From NCBI GenBank assembly GCA_002104905.1, contig MCFE01000492.1:1-64000 (forward strand): a stretch of DNA of 64,000 bases, written 5' to 3'. The notes below the pieces were generated by a model. That model was not told the DNA's origin. It saw only the letters and a list, made by a program, of their open reading frames with translations, and did no database searches. The position numbers and the translations under genes are program-made. Positions 33,700-45,504 of the stretch are shown piece by piece. The stretch is from Basidiobolus meristosporus CBS 931.73. Lineage: Eukaryota > Basidiobolomycota > Basidiobolomycetes > Basidiobolales > Basidiobolaceae. Every line of letters starts with the position of its first letter. Position 1 is the stretch's first letter.

Positions 33700-35276
33700 C
33701 GAAAGGGTTCGCTTCAAAGAGCTGTGTTCACTTGTAGATTTTGGTTGACGCAGTCACGTGGGTCCAAGTTCTACGGAGGTATTAAGAAACAAAAAAATCG
33801 ACATGTGTGGGCCTTAGGTTAGACTGGGATTTTATATTCAAATCGCCATGCCATTAGATGCCTCCAGCTCGGATTTTTAGGGAAGGAATATTCGTACACA
33901 TTAGTCTAGTGCTTCATGCTTATGCTTGAACCTTAATCGAACGATCGGAGTTTATCTCCAGTGGTAACTTGGGCATTCGATAGTTGCGTGGACGTGCGTT
34001 GGTATCGCCTAGAATCATCAGCGTAGTGCAATTCTGGATGCTAGTGTTTACGAACCTCCTCAACCGGTAGCGTCCTTCATGGGAAGTTCATAGGGTGTAA
34101 AGGGTTCCGATCCAAGATGTCCTGAGACTCAATGGACGTCTGTACTGGTACAATGTTGCTATTATACCTCCATTATTGAGTGTACGTATGGAAAGAGATG
34201 CCGGTCTAGCAATAACTCGCGTTAAAGGACAAACGAAATCAGAGGTCCACTATGCATAGTGGGTGACATGGGGAAAAATCATCAACGAGTGGTGAATGCA
34301 GCGCTAAGGAACTATAGGTGTGGAGCATGGTGGCATGAACATTGCTCATATATGTTATGCAGAATCAGCTATCAAGAGCACTGCTGCTACTGAATAGCAT
34401 ATCGGAAATTAATGTGACTGATAGTCACTTCATACCTGCCCTCTGGCTTTGCTGCTGCCAGAGGGAGGAGCCCCGCAACTGCTTGGCTTTCTTCGCACCG
34501 ATCATCTAGTTAGTTTTATGAGGCCTCACGTCAATGTTCAACGGATTTAAGGATGCCATATGTTGGATGATTCAGGATAGCCCTCAGCGCCCATGTGCCG
34601 CTCTTTTCCACAAACATTGATAGTAATGGAGAGCTCGCATTTATCGGCCCCCCAGATCCGTTCTGAGAGTATGCTTTAGTGATAGCAGCTGGGCCGCCAA
34701 GCTTTTCGCCCCTCAGAATACAACAGTAGCCAAAGATCCTCTGTTCATATAGAAGCACCTAACAGACATTGATTGCACCAGATCGGATCTTAGAATATGA
34801 ATATCCTGGTTACATTAAAGATAGAGGCCGGATAAACGGCTTGGCGAGCATCAATAACTGTTTGCACAACTTGGTGTCAGGTTCGAAGAATCATTGGTAA
34901 AGTACTGAGTGGTTCCTCGATGGGTTAATGGACAGGATCTAGTTGGACATATATATATATATATATGCAAAATACAAGGTACATCCGCGAAGCCGATAGC
35001 TAGGTAGGGTTGACATTAGCTTAAGCACCCAGGATTTTCATCTACTTGAACATGTGCCAGAACGAGCGCTGCTCACCGGCTCTCATTCCCAGAAATTTCG
35101 AATGTAAAGCCAGCATCGTCCTTGATGAAGCCCAATAATCTTGAATAAATAGGCACGAGGGACATTCAAACCATCTTTATTACCGCTGATATTAGCGTAC
35201 AAATATATGTTCATTAAAATACACAAGCAAATAGCCATTTCACCAACCCGCCGCTAGCACCCTGAGCGCAACGACA
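33700..35276. other. Intergenic, about 1.6 kb
   Basis: No gene supported. An (AT)n microsatellite lies at about 34950-34968. CENP-X next door shows that small many-exon genes are easily missed here. Confidence 0.4.
34950..34968. repeat. (AT)n microsatellite
   Basis: Perfect TA dinucleotide run within ACATATATATATATATATATGC. Confidence 0.8.
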
Positions 35277-35749
35277 TCAAAAGTCAAGTAATAGTTGGGC
35301 AGCGGTTTTTTCAAGGTGCTCTACCTCCAGCCTTGGTACAGCCTCGGAATCGGCTCGCTCAGTTTTTGAGACCCCTGCACTGCGATGAACGGCCTCTGTG
35401 GAACGAAACTATGGGGTCAACATGGTATGCTAGCCAGGAGGCAGGTGAACAGTACGAACCTCGGGTAAAAAGACGTAACAGATCAGCAGCTAAACTGGCT
35501 GCATCCGACTTGACTTTGGTAAACGTGGGTTAGATACCTTCCACTGGAACTCGTCTTCCTTAAGCGATCATCAGGAAAACCACTTACTCTTGGTGTTTGA
35601 TTCTTTCCATACGGTCTTGAAGATACTCTGAATCGTTTCCTTCAGGGAACATCGCATGAGTGGGAAACTAACCAAACAAGGCACCTCCTGCATATGTTGC
35701 CACTTACGGGTTTGAAAGTAGGTTGCTCGGCGGTATTGGGATCTTCCAT
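35277..35749 (-). CDS. MHF2: CENP-X / MHF2 histone-fold protein
   Basis: Four tiny exons (35749-35708, 35639-35588, 35513-35460, 35395-35277), each bounded by GT..AG, join in phase to 88 residues. The protein starts MEDPNTAEQPTFKPETIQSIF and continues WKESNTKIKSDAASLAADLLR and LFTREAVHRS. It ends LEVEHLEKTAAQLLLDF, which is the diagnostic end of CENP-X/MHF2 (human VDVDQLEKVLPQLLLDF from memory). The fold is a single histone fold. The protein pairs with MHF1/CENP-S in the Fanconi-linked FANCM/Fml1 complex and in the kinetochore CENP-T-W-S-X complex. Length fits the family (about 80-90). No exon is longer than 40 codons, so simple ORF scanning hides it. Confidence 0.9.
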
Positions 35750-36260
35750 TTCTGACAAAGCTTCGTGGAAGGTTAAGCGGTTGCACTGCGCCTCAACTCA
35801 GATCATAAATTTTCGGGTTGTTGATGGTCAACAAACGCGTCCCATCGAGATGGCCACTCTGGATCAGCAATATTCACCAGACTTCCTGCGGTATGCACAC
35901 TGGGTGATTGGTTGCGTATCGAGATTGGCCTCATCAGTATTCACCCAATGTATCATGTATATAGGACCGAATCAATCAAGGCTTTATATGGTCATGTCAA
36001 TTTCTATTGATAAGAATTTTACATTACAGAGTCAAAAGGTTGAAGGGAACATAATGTACGGAATAAGGAAGAGCTGTGCAACCTCGTCATGATGCCTGAA
36101 TACAACTGGGGCCGTGACAAACGAAACAATGAAAACAAAACTATTTCACGATATACAATTGGTGATAAGAAGTGGGTGACCTACAGAATAGAGTTCTTGG
36201 ATTTTACTCTAGAGCAACGTAATGATGGGAATGATGTAGTGAGGCTGAGGGCTGCTGTGA
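35750..36260. other. Intergenic
   Basis: CENP-X promoter side and the 3' flank of the poly-Q gene. No gene supported. Confidence 0.5.
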
Positions 36261-37646
36261 CTAACTATCGCTGGACTCCTCTACTTTAACACTTTGGGAC
36301 GGTGATCCTGGACTTTCTCCTGTGAGTTTACTCTTGGCACGGATTTTGTTTCTCAACGCCTCCATAACCTCAGCATGAGAAAGGGAGCGGCCTCGCTTGT
36401 GGCTGACTGGGTTGGTGTCATCGTCGGCCATTGGGTTGCTCGAATGTGCCCCGCTATCGGAGGCGTTGTCGACCTGAGGTGAATCTCTTTGTTGTGATGG
36501 TGACGGGAATTGTCGAGGCGTGCGTGGTGGCTGAGAGTTTGATCGATTTACGGCAGTCAATGAGTTTGCGGTGGATGTTGACACGCTCAATGAGACCGCC
36601 GGATTGGGTACTTGGACAAAATTTGGGGTCAGCATTTGCTGCTGCGTGTTCATGTGCTCTGGTAGAAGGCTGCCCGCGTTGCCCGGCTGGGGCGTAATAC
36701 CTAGTGGCGTATATTCTGCAGGTGAAGATTTCAACGGAGACATGAGACTGGGCGAGGTTGAATATCCTTGCATCATCCCGGCGGAGTCCATACCATTTCT
36801 ACAATAGGGTCATCAGGTTTAGTCAATCATGAATAGAGCGAAAAGAAACCAGCACATACTTAATTAAACGAATCAATACCTTAAAGATGCAAACATGCTT
36901 GCTGTTGATTTTGAGAGTTCGCAAAGATAACTAAGTAAATTACTCTAAAACAGGCGAGCGTGTTTATAGAACGTACCAGTCATCGGTGCAGTGAAATTGG
37001 CGGTCATTTGGCGCTGCTCCTTCAGGATCTCCAGCTCGATTTTTTTGGATTCAAGATGTAATTTCTCCGCCTTTCGTCGTTCTTCTTCACCTTTCCTCTA
37101 TTCAAAAGAAAAACAAAGGAAATTAAGCGATTGGTACTCATTAAGGAAGTGCTTTCCCAGGCTTACTTTATCTTCGGCAACCTTAGCCTCAAGAACACAA
37201 CGTAGCATATCCGGTTTGTCGGCATACTCTTGTAATATTTCTCTCAGGGAATAAATAGCGACATTCTGCGAATCGATGGGTGGCGTCATGCTTTGTGGGA
37301 GCGGCTGTTGAGATAGCACTTGTTGGGGAGCAGCTTTTTGCACATACTGCTGCTGGAGCTCCTGGGCCTGGTGCTGCTGAATCTGCTGCTGTAACTGTTG
37401 TTGCTGTTGCTGCTGCAACTGCTGCTGCTGCTGCAATTGCTGTTGTTGTTGTTGCTGCTGCTGTTGTTGCAATTGCTGTTGCTGAAGTTGGCGCAATTGC
37501 TCTTGTTGTAAGTGATGTTGCTGCATTTGCTGCTGCTGTAGCTGCCGTTGCTGTAGCTGCTGTTGGATTTGTTGGTCAGAATAATAAGCATACTGTGTAG
37601 CCATAGCTGATGTAGGTATTGTTGTGGGGTAGGTATTGGGATCCAT
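36261..37646 (-). CDS. Gln-rich putative transcriptional regulator with a 22-nt microexon
   Basis: Exons 37646-37167, 37091-36977, 36901-36880 (22 nt) and 36798-36261 join in phase to 384 residues. Residues about 25-115 are almost pure Gln with some His/Leu, encoded by CAG/CAA mixtures. A conserved-looking helical core follows (SLREILQEYADKPDMLRCVL.., then KKKRRKAEKLHLESKKIELEILKEQ). The C-terminal half is Ser/Pro/Thr-rich and ends with HAEVMEALRNKIRAKSKL. There is no known DNA-binding domain that I can see. Poly-Q plus a charged helix suggests a nuclear cofactor. I recognise no named family. The 3' splice site of exon 2 (GAAAG) is unusual but is the only one that keeps the frame. Confidence 0.75.
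37280..37600. repeat. CAG/CTG-type triplet-repeat-rich tract coding for poly-Q
   Basis: Interrupted GCTGCT / TTGTTG / CTGTTG repeats on the plus strand, corresponding to CAG/CAA on the coding strand. The shadow frames in other phases read poly-Ala/Val and poly-Ser/Asn. Confidence 0.9.
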
Positions 37647-38310
37647 TGAAGGAATTGTTCGAGGGAGGAAAGGTCAATTCAGCTTGTTATACAGAACAAC
37701 AGGCTTTCAACTCAACAAAAGAGAGCAGGAGAGTAAAATAGACCTGTTAAAAATAGATGAAAATAAAATCAAGCAAAAACGGAAGCTAAACATTGCTACT
37801 ATTTATAAGGCGATCTAATTTTACCATCACCAAAATGAATGTTCTATTTAGGGATTCTTTTTTCCATCTGATTTCCTGAAGTCAGTACATGGTTGATGGC
37901 AGCCAGACCCTTAGACCGAACAATTTGAATGGTATATTGAGCGCTAATTACTCCTCATCTGTTTCTCAAGGCGTCAAGGATCCACCCTGAATCTGACGAG
38001 ATGGTTGATCACAAGCTAATCGTCGAATGTAGAATCCATCATTGGCCGATTTGGGGATGATGGCATTATGTGGTGAGCATAGCAGTAGACTTCTTGGAAA
38101 GTTGGACGGAGGGCACGTTTAGAAAAGGGTGTGAATTTTCGGTGCTAGAGTTGGTTTACTCCTGGCCATTAGCGTTCTTGTGCGATGAACTTATTGCCCA
38201 ATGGCATCTCCCATTGGCGGATAAATATATGCGCTAAAAATAGCCGAATGAAACACAGTGGGTACGTATATATACACTGAACCATTATTTATACCATCAG
38301 AATTTGGTAT
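37647..38310. other. Intergenic
   Basis: No gene supported. AT-rich promoter side of the poly-Q gene. Confidence 0.45.
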
Positions 38311-38718
38311 TCATGATACTCTCGAACATGGGCCTGCGATCCCGGCTGATTGAATTTCCTCAGGACTGTTGCTCACGGAGCATTCATGTGCTGAGCATTG
38401 GATCACTCCAAGGATCAGTAAGCGCCTACCTAAACGGTCAATGACCACAGCTGTGTCATATGTAGGCAGGGTGTATTTTCGCTGGTTTGTGTAATTATCA
38501 CTAGGATGTCGGCGCTGTTTGAAGGCCGCCTCAATAAATGATCCCTCCAAAGCTTCCGTCAGCATTGGCTCTCCGTATGCACTGAGCCAGTAACACCGCG
38601 TGCGCTTGGCCTTCCAAAAGACCGACATCCACTGCCATGTCCGTGAATCCTCCGGTGTTACATACGTTTGATGACTCAGCTGGCTATGCCTAGATTCGGA
38701 TGTCTCATTTCGAGCCAT
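38311..38718 (-). CDS. Small ORF resembling the WWE-like N-terminal part of DDHD phospholipases
   Basis: ATG at 38718, stop at 38311, 135 residues. The segment WKAKRTRCYWLSAYGEPMLT, then EALEGSFIEAAFKQ, KYTLPTYDTAVVIDRLGRRL follows the pattern W..F...D...LE.AF....VPT....DV....R of the region before the lipase domain in DDHD-type phospholipase A1 proteins. No GxSxG lipase motif or DDHD block lies nearby on this strand. It is either a solitary domain, a truncated duplicate or chance. Low confidence. Confidence 0.35.
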   Translation of the reverse strand: MARNETSESRHSQLSHQTYVTPEDSRTWQWMSVFWKAKRTRCYWLSAYGEPMLTEALEGSFIEAAFKQRRHPSDNYTNQRKYTLPTYDTAVVIDRLGRRLLILGVIQCSAHECSVSNSPEEIQSAGIAGPCSRVS

Positions 38719-39488
38719 GTTCCCTGTAAGTAAATCTAGCATACTCTAATCATCCAGTATTACGTATCGTCACCTATAGTCAAAATTACCGACCTTATCT
38801 CCATCCGCTTTTAGGCCAGAGTGCCTGCTGTGAGACATCAGTGGAGGCATGGCTCCTGTCCCAGGTACCACATAGATTTAGCAATGGTCTGTATCAAATC
38901 CTGGCTTGGGTGTAGTCATCGTTTCCAGCAGCCCCCACCACTGGCGAGCGCTGACAACACACATGGCCTGTATCGAGATCAATGCCTACGTAGGGGTTGC
39001 AAAATGGATTTTCTCTTGAATGTTCCCTTCGTAACAGGATGGCCAATTGATGTCTACAACCCCGATCTCTCATTGAGTGGCATGCGCATTGGATGCGAAT
39101 CCAGCGGGTGGTGTGCCATCAGTGTTGGAAATTAATGACTGTTTCTGATGAGTCGACTTTCGCAGATTCGATCGAATCCACCTGAATACTCTACAGGCTT
39201 GATCGTACGTAATCTGTTGATAAGATGGGCGCATAGTGGACAATCACATAATCCCGACATCTCTTCGATTTCCGACTTGGTTTCTGATCCGAGATCAGAT
39301 ACTATGCAGATTTCTCCGAGTATGGTCTAGAGTTCATCTGGGTTGGATGGCTTTCTGATGGAAGCAAGGCCTGGTTGGACACTGTTGCTAAACAACGTAT
39401 TGAGTGAGCCAGCACCCTCGTGTCGGGTATCATGTTATAGCCAGCCATATATATACAATGCCTCGCTGATGGGCGACTCCTAGTGAAG
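38719..39488. other. Intergenic
   Basis: A plus-strand frame at 38821-39135 is not recognisable. Contains the promoter of the GDSL esterase, with ATATATATAC at about 39448. Confidence 0.4.
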
Positions 39489-40428
39489 ATGATCCCCACC
39501 CGCTTGACACTCTTTAGTTTAGTGACTAGGCTTGCCGTCGTCTACAGTATTGAGGTGAAGGAGATCAAGAACGTGGTGATTTTCGGCGATTCCTACTCTG
39601 ACCATGAGAATCTTTTCTCGATTGGCATGAACACCTTTTTCCCGCAAATCTATGTGGAGGGGCATTTTACCAACGGATTAATGTGGCCCGAATACCTGCA
39701 GAATCGAACCAGCTGGAATTTCGAGAATTACTCGTTTGGCGGCGCTACTGGTATGGGCCCGTTCGATTTGCATCTGCATAGCCTGGTGGATTAACCGAAT
39801 TTATCCAGTAAGCAACACACTGATTCCTACTAACGCAGCTTTTCTGGGAGTGCCTGTCCCAAGCATCGAGCAGCAGATTGCGGCGCATAGGCAAAGGCTA
39901 CTAAGCAACCCAAACGAACTAGATCACAAAGATACGCTATATGTGGTGGCTGCCGTTGGGAATGACTACAATTGGGACCGCACCCCTGATCCATCGGAAA
40001 TCGTGGATCAGCTTGAGAATGCAACAATGCCGCTTCTCCAACCACCAATCAACGCGGACAAAATCATCTTTTGGAACGGGGGTTTTGAAAAGGTCCCAAG
40101 AAACCGAGTGTCCGAATGGAAATACCAACTGGCGCTCTTCCAGCGCAAGACCCACAACAAGAGGGTGGACGAGGTCGTGAAGAAGTACCAAGCACTGAAG
40201 CCAAATCTGAGGATCAAGATCTTTGACCTAGATAGACTGCTGACGGATGCGGTGAAGGATCCCCTGTATCCCAACAGTTACGAGCCTTGTATAGTAGCGC
40301 ACAAGGATGGACACAACTCCATCTGCCACTATCCAGAAAAGAGCGTTTTCTGGGATGACATTCACCCAACCACCAGTATTCATCGGGGCTTTGCCCGCGA
40401 GATGTTGAGCGTGATCAAAAGTCTATAG
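39489..40428 (+). CDS. Secreted SGNH/GDSL esterase-lipase
   Basis: Two exons, 39489-39750 and 39839-40428, 283 residues. A signal peptide (LTLFSLVTRLAVVYS) is followed by block I with the nucleophile (VVIFGDSYSD), the GGAT block with oxyanion Gly, block III (VVAAVGNDYNWD, with the oxyanion Asn) and block V with the Asp-His pair (FWDDIHPTTSIH). The length is typical of fungal CE16-like acetyl esterases and GDSL lipases. Putative N-glycosylation sites (QNRTS, ENATM) agree with secretion. The substrate (acetylated polysaccharide or short-chain ester) cannot be decided. The start is the first ATG; the frame runs upstream only through GTG. Confidence 0.9.
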
Positions 40429-40749
40429 CCATAATAAACCATGCTTGCAACCATTCTGGGTGCAGATGCAGTACGAGACACCCGCCTGATGCCATTGTTT
40501 GGCACACTCATTTGGTGTCACTTTGTGTGTGCTCACTCGAGCGCATATACCCAGGAAATGGCCATTTTTCTTGGCATCTACTGTGGATAAATGAAATGTT
40601 CCCACCACCGTGATACAGAGCTAGAGTGGTATTTCCCAGGAATATCTTACCGAATAGTTTCGGTACGAAGTGCGCCCTCATTACGTGCCATGTTTGACGA
40701 TTTTATTGAAACACGGGCATATTGTGCCTTCTTGGTCCATGCATCCCTT
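40429..40749. other. Intergenic between convergent esterase and serpin genes
   Basis: Nothing recognised; short shared 3' flank. Confidence 0.5.
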
Positions 40750-41982
40750 CTATCCATTGGTTGGGTTTACGATGTATGCCATGATCAGCGGAACGTCTGT
40801 ACCTTTTTCCTTGATAATGAAAAAGAATGGCCGATTGCATTGGAACGTTTTGATTCGCGAAATGAATGGGACTCGCGCCAAAATCGTGTCTAGCGAGAGC
40901 CGGAAGAAGCCCCTGGCCTTAGGACCTAGAAGGAGTTCAATGAGCGATTCGGTTGTATTGTGATTTTAGTTGGTTGCCATACCGCGTTCAATTATCTCCA
41001 TATGTGCCTGATGCAGATACGCGGGTAGGGTTTTGGGCTTTGAGGAAAGGTACGGGAAGACGGTGGCTGGATTGAATATTGTGGTCACTTTGGCTCTCTC
41101 CAAGTAGGGGCGCAGATTCAGCCGAGCATCCAGCTTGAATTTCGGAATGTTGACGTTAATTCGATGCCTCCACCTATTTTTCTTAAGCGCGTTCGACCAA
41201 TCCCAAGGGCTCATCATTTGGTGAAACTCATGCAGCGCCATGGTACTTTTGGGAAGAATGAATGTCGCAGTAAATCTTTGGTCGTCGAAATCCATATCCA
41301 AAAGCTGGTACTTGTTATTTTCATAGTATGGGTAGGTTTGATCAACTTGACTCATCATTATGGAGTTGAAAAATTTCCCGTTGGGGGCATTGAACCTCTC
41401 AACCTTGCGATTCCCTGGAAGAAATGGGTTGGCCCAACCTGCCGCGAAATGAAGAGTACTCGTCAATAGTAGATCGTCCTTCCTGAAGGTGGCATCCTTT
41501 TGTATGATACCAGTAAGCTTCCCACCTGTAGTTTTTCTCAACCAGGTCTCTACTCCGTGTGGGCTTGGCACTTGATTAAAAGTATCGCACAGTAACTCAC
41601 GCCGCACGAGATTGCTAAAGCTTTTCTTAATGTCTCTCCCCCATAAGGAGTTCGCCAAAATCAGGTCAGCCTTGGTTTGGTTTGCTGAAACAGGCACCTC
41701 GTCGAACTTGTCAATCAGATCATAAAAGTAGGTTTTGAAGAATAACGTGTACACATGAATGTTCTGCTTGTCCTTCGGTTTATACAATCCGAACAGTTGA
41801 AGCAACTCCTGCACTGCCTGACTCTTATCGTAAGAGGCGTACATAAACATAAATAATGCCGAGAAGATAGAAAAGGGGGAAAACATTAAATTAGTATCTA
41901 CAGCATGGTCTTGTTGGAAGGACCCAAGCATGTTCATTCCTAAAGAGGTCACCAGCTCCTGGACTGTGCTGTTAGCATTCAT
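40750..41982 (-). CDS. Serpin-family protein, intracellular, atypical hinge
   Basis: Exons 41982-40983 and 40925-40750 join in phase to 391 residues, a full serpin length. Hallmarks in order: NLMFSPFSIFSALFMF (helix B), DLILANSLWG (s6A/helix F side), VETWLRKTTGGKLTGII (helix F to s3A), LLLTSTLHFAAGWANPF (s3A, breach), MMSQVDQTYPYYEN, FTATFILPK, INVNIPKFKLDARLNL (s6A), hinge MEIIERGPKARGFFR, and the C-terminal FQCNRPFFFIIKEK..IVNPTNG (s4B/s5B). The intron removes an in-frame stop just before the reactive loop. The hinge lacks the Thr at P14 and the run of Ala at P12-P9 needed for loop insertion, so protease inhibition is doubtful. There is no signal peptide. Serpins are very rare in fungi. Confidence 0.92.
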
Positions 41983-42555
41983 TAGATCAAGCCGTAGAGC
42001 AGGTTGAAGCGTTCTCTGGGAGTGAACACTACTCTTTTTGAGTTACTCTGCACCAGCAACGCTGTTTCAAACGGTTTGTGTTTGGGTCTCGTGGATGAAA
42101 CTAGTCGCAAAGCCACATGTCGGCCTGAGGGTGCCTTTCTCTATTGCATAGAAAAGAGACTCGCTTTTCAGAACCATGTGTGCAAGTCGCGAGCGTTGAG
42201 AGGACGCTCTGATGGCTCTGGGATATGGCATGACAATGCATCGGGCTCCATATTGACAACAGCTTGAATCACCATCAATGCCGTCAAATCAATTGTTAAC
42301 CATGAGTGTTCTCGTGTGTTAGATTGTATGTTCACGTTTTAATGAAAGTAATATGGTGGGGTTATAGATTCAAGGCAACGCCAAGGTGTGTCAACCCATC
42401 CAGAAAACCAGTAATGGGTCACCCATCGTTGAGTATCACCTGCAGGAGGTTGAGAGGCACATGGGCTACACATAGAATTGGCGCCAAGTTAGAGCCTCTC
42501 TACGCTTTGTTTGTAAAAAAGGATATGATTGAATGCAACGGCAGTGCAAAGGTAG
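41983..42555. other. Intergenic
   Basis: Serpin promoter and 3' flank of BUR1. No gene supported. Confidence 0.5.
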
Positions 42556-44499
42556 CTATCGCTTAGCATCTCCATCTCTAGCTGAAGGCTTCGGAGGAAG
42601 CGGGTGAGGTTTGTGATTTGCACTATGATTGCGGCCGTGAGAGTGACCCGGCCTATCCCGACGATCCTGAAACGAGGCTCCCCCGCTTCGCTTGCTATCG
42701 TTTGGCTGCCGGAAGTTTCCAAACGATTCGGAGACATCATTGTTTCGGCCAGGCCGATGATGTGAGCTCTCCTGGGCTTTCTCGTCTTGCTTTTGTCGTC
42801 TCCTATCAAACTCGTGACTGGCCTCGTACACCGGCAGACTTTTGGTATGAATAGCCCTTGGTTAGTACCACTTTCTTTTGGAGAAATTGCATTGAATCTG
42901 ACGGTGCCAACGCACTGGTAACGTACTCGCTTGGATTGGCAGGTAGTGGTTCATACCAGAAGTAATCATGATCCAATCCCTCCTTGGCTGTCAAGCGCTT
43001 CTTGGGGTCCAGAGCTAGAAGTTTGTCTATCAAATCAACAGCATGGGCACCATATCTGCAACACGAGATTTAGCGACCCTGACCATAACCGAATCCGATA
43101 CTGCATCTTCACCTCTCAAACTCTTCTCTCAATTTACGCGCATAAAACTTGAACGATTTGACATTTTCGCAGCCACTGAGGTCCCTCCACCCAGGCATCG
43201 AGTCCTCAGATGGTGAGCCACACAGTCGGAATATCCGATCTAACTGGTCGATATCAGAGCTTCCGGGGAAAATCGGCTTGCCTTTCAGTATCTCGCCAAA
43301 TACACATCTGCATTAAGCTTATTAACAAACATTCGAGCGGCCAAGCGCGTACAATCATCTCGTTTACCCTACGCCCCATATGTCAATGGCTGTGGTGTAT
43401 TTCTTCTCACCCATGAGTAGTTCGGGTGGCCGATACCATCTAGTGACGACACAGTTGGTGTACTCTTTTTGCAACTCCACATCATACGGACGGGCCAGGC
43501 CGAAATCGGCAATCTTAAGTACCCCTTGGTTGTTGATTAGCAGATTCGCAGCTGAGAGGCAGGTTAGCGTGCGGTGATCAATGAGGAATAGGCTTCACGA
43601 ACTGCTCTATGCTTACCCTTCATATCTCTGTGAAGTATCTTATTCTGGTCAAAGAGGGCAAACTTGGTTGAATAAATGGCGAAGAGAGTGTGGTGTCAGA
43701 TTAATGATCATACATTGTGAAGATACATCATTCCTTCCAACAATTGGCGCATGTACAGCTTGATTTGTGGTACTGTAAAGGTCACATTGGAGTTCTCTAG
43801 CAAGCCAGCTAGATCGTGGTCCATGTAGGGGAATACCATATAGATAGCACCACGCTGTCTGTGTAGCCGGTTACCTAGGGTGGAAACCATAGGGTAAGAA
43901 GCAAGTACCACGCAAAGATCCAGCAATGTTAGAATCATACCTCTTAAGATGGCCATATCTATAAGATTTATCACGTTGTTGTGCTTCAATGACTTCAGTA
44001 TCTTTATCTCTCGTAGAGCAGTGATTGGAACCTGGAGTCACATATTGAAAACAACTGATCAGCCCGCAGTCTAACCAAAGGGCCTTTTGTGGATTACTCA
44101 CTCCTTCTTTTTCGTTATGCATTAGAATGCGCTTCAAAGCTACAACTTCACCGGTAGTCTTGTGGCGTGCTTTGTGAACCTCACTTTGTTGTGAGTTCCA
44201 AGCTTCGTTAGTGGGGTGTACATTAAGTAGACCACAGTGGACTTTAAACTTTAGACAGTCACCCACCCAAAAGTCCCTTCGCCGAGTTTATTTTCGATCT
44301 CGTACTCCTCGTAACGTGAGCAGCCACGAAATATTTTAGAGTCCCTTTGCTTGTAGAATGGCGAGGAGGTGCCTGGGCTATTGGCGATGTATGGGGAAGC
44401 GGGTACTGTTTGGGAGTTTCCATTGAAAGGACTATTGCCGTAGTTGGCCGAACGCTTCGCTTCAGGCTCATCGATGAACTCGTCCACAGCTCTCTTCAT
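42556..44499 (-). CDS. BUR1: Cyclin-dependent kinase of the BUR1/CDK9 (P-TEFb) type
   Basis: Nine exons (44499-44267, 44183-44102, 44031-43941, 43874-43714, 43644-43617, 43551-43368, 43307-43113, 43055-42927, 42838-42556) join in phase to 461 residues. Kinase domain about 60-355: glycine loop LGEGTFGEV, catalytic Lys in VVALKRIL, the cyclin-binding helix [11 protein letters not shown] (PITAxRE is the CDK9/BUR1 version), [14 protein letters not shown], and T-loop [16 protein letters not shown] with the activating Thr. The tail [14 protein letters not shown] is the Bur1/CDK9 post-kinase motif. It phosphorylates the Pol II CTD and Spt5 to promote elongation in the nucleus. Exon 5 is only 28 nt. 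The C-terminal 90 residues are charged and disordered. Confidence 0.95.
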
Positions 44500-45504
44500 C
44501 GCGCAGGCCTGGCGATTTAGTAACTAACGGTCTTAAGTAAGGCGTTTTATGTTGAAAGGAAAGGACTAGGTCAAGCCAGAAAGTTGAGCACCAACCGTTG
44601 CAATCGTACCAAACGTTTTCCTGGCATTATCTTGAGAGATTTCCCAAGCGTTTAGCATATGGTTGACGTGATCAATGGCAATGGGCAATGGGCAATGACA
44701 CGCATTACATAATCCATCGAGTCCCATCGATTAATCCGCTTAATTGAAACTGTTACCGGTCCTGGTAATATTTAGAGGGTAGCTCAGGTGGTAATAGCCT
44801 TAACTGTTTTAAGATTGATGCTATTTTCGAGATTATCGAATCGGGTGAATTACGATTACTCGTTATGGAATTGGGCCGTCATGCAGCTCAACGACAATGT
44901 GATTAAGCAGGAGCGCTCATCACGCTAGTGTGCTTCCATGGGGTTACACCGCATCTAGAAGAGTCAAACACCAGAACACCAGCCTATCTTATTTGCACGG
45001 CAAGTGAATCGAGAATCACTTGCCTGGTGGGGGTTGCCATGTGCTAACGATGGTGGATGCTTTTCCTCCATTTGGCTATGGATGCTATGCGCGCGAAGTC
45101 GGGTGCCAATCTGATAATAATCGACCCTTGTAGGCCATATGCTAATAGCCGTCTGGGATGACTCATCGGTGTTGTCATATGGATTCCACGTTCAGCAATA
45201 TCCGGTTCCTTAGACCAAGTGCTACAGTTATTGGACAATGGCAGCTAATTTTTTTCAGTTCTTTTTATGGCTTTTTCTTCTCATATCTGATCAAAATGAT
45301 ATCGACCGTGTGTTCAATTGAAATGCGACTCGGATGTGGATGGTTGACAGAGCACAGATGTTAATGTTAGCTGGCCATTTTGCATTCCGGTTACCCAAGG
45401 ATTTAATTTATTAGCTTGGATCGATGGAGATCTCCCTCAAATGTGCTATTTAAATAGACACAAGAGTATGTGTTAAGACCTTTATCAGCATACAGCCTGT
45501 GCCA
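44500..45504. other. Divergent intergenic region between BUR1 and the ornithine carrier
   Basis: Holds both promoters, AT-rich. No gene supported. Confidence 0.5.

Noticed and set aside
37280-37600. Poly-Ala/Val (+) and poly-Ser/Asn (-) frames
   Set aside because: Out-of-frame readings of the CAG/CAA repeat of the poly-Q gene.
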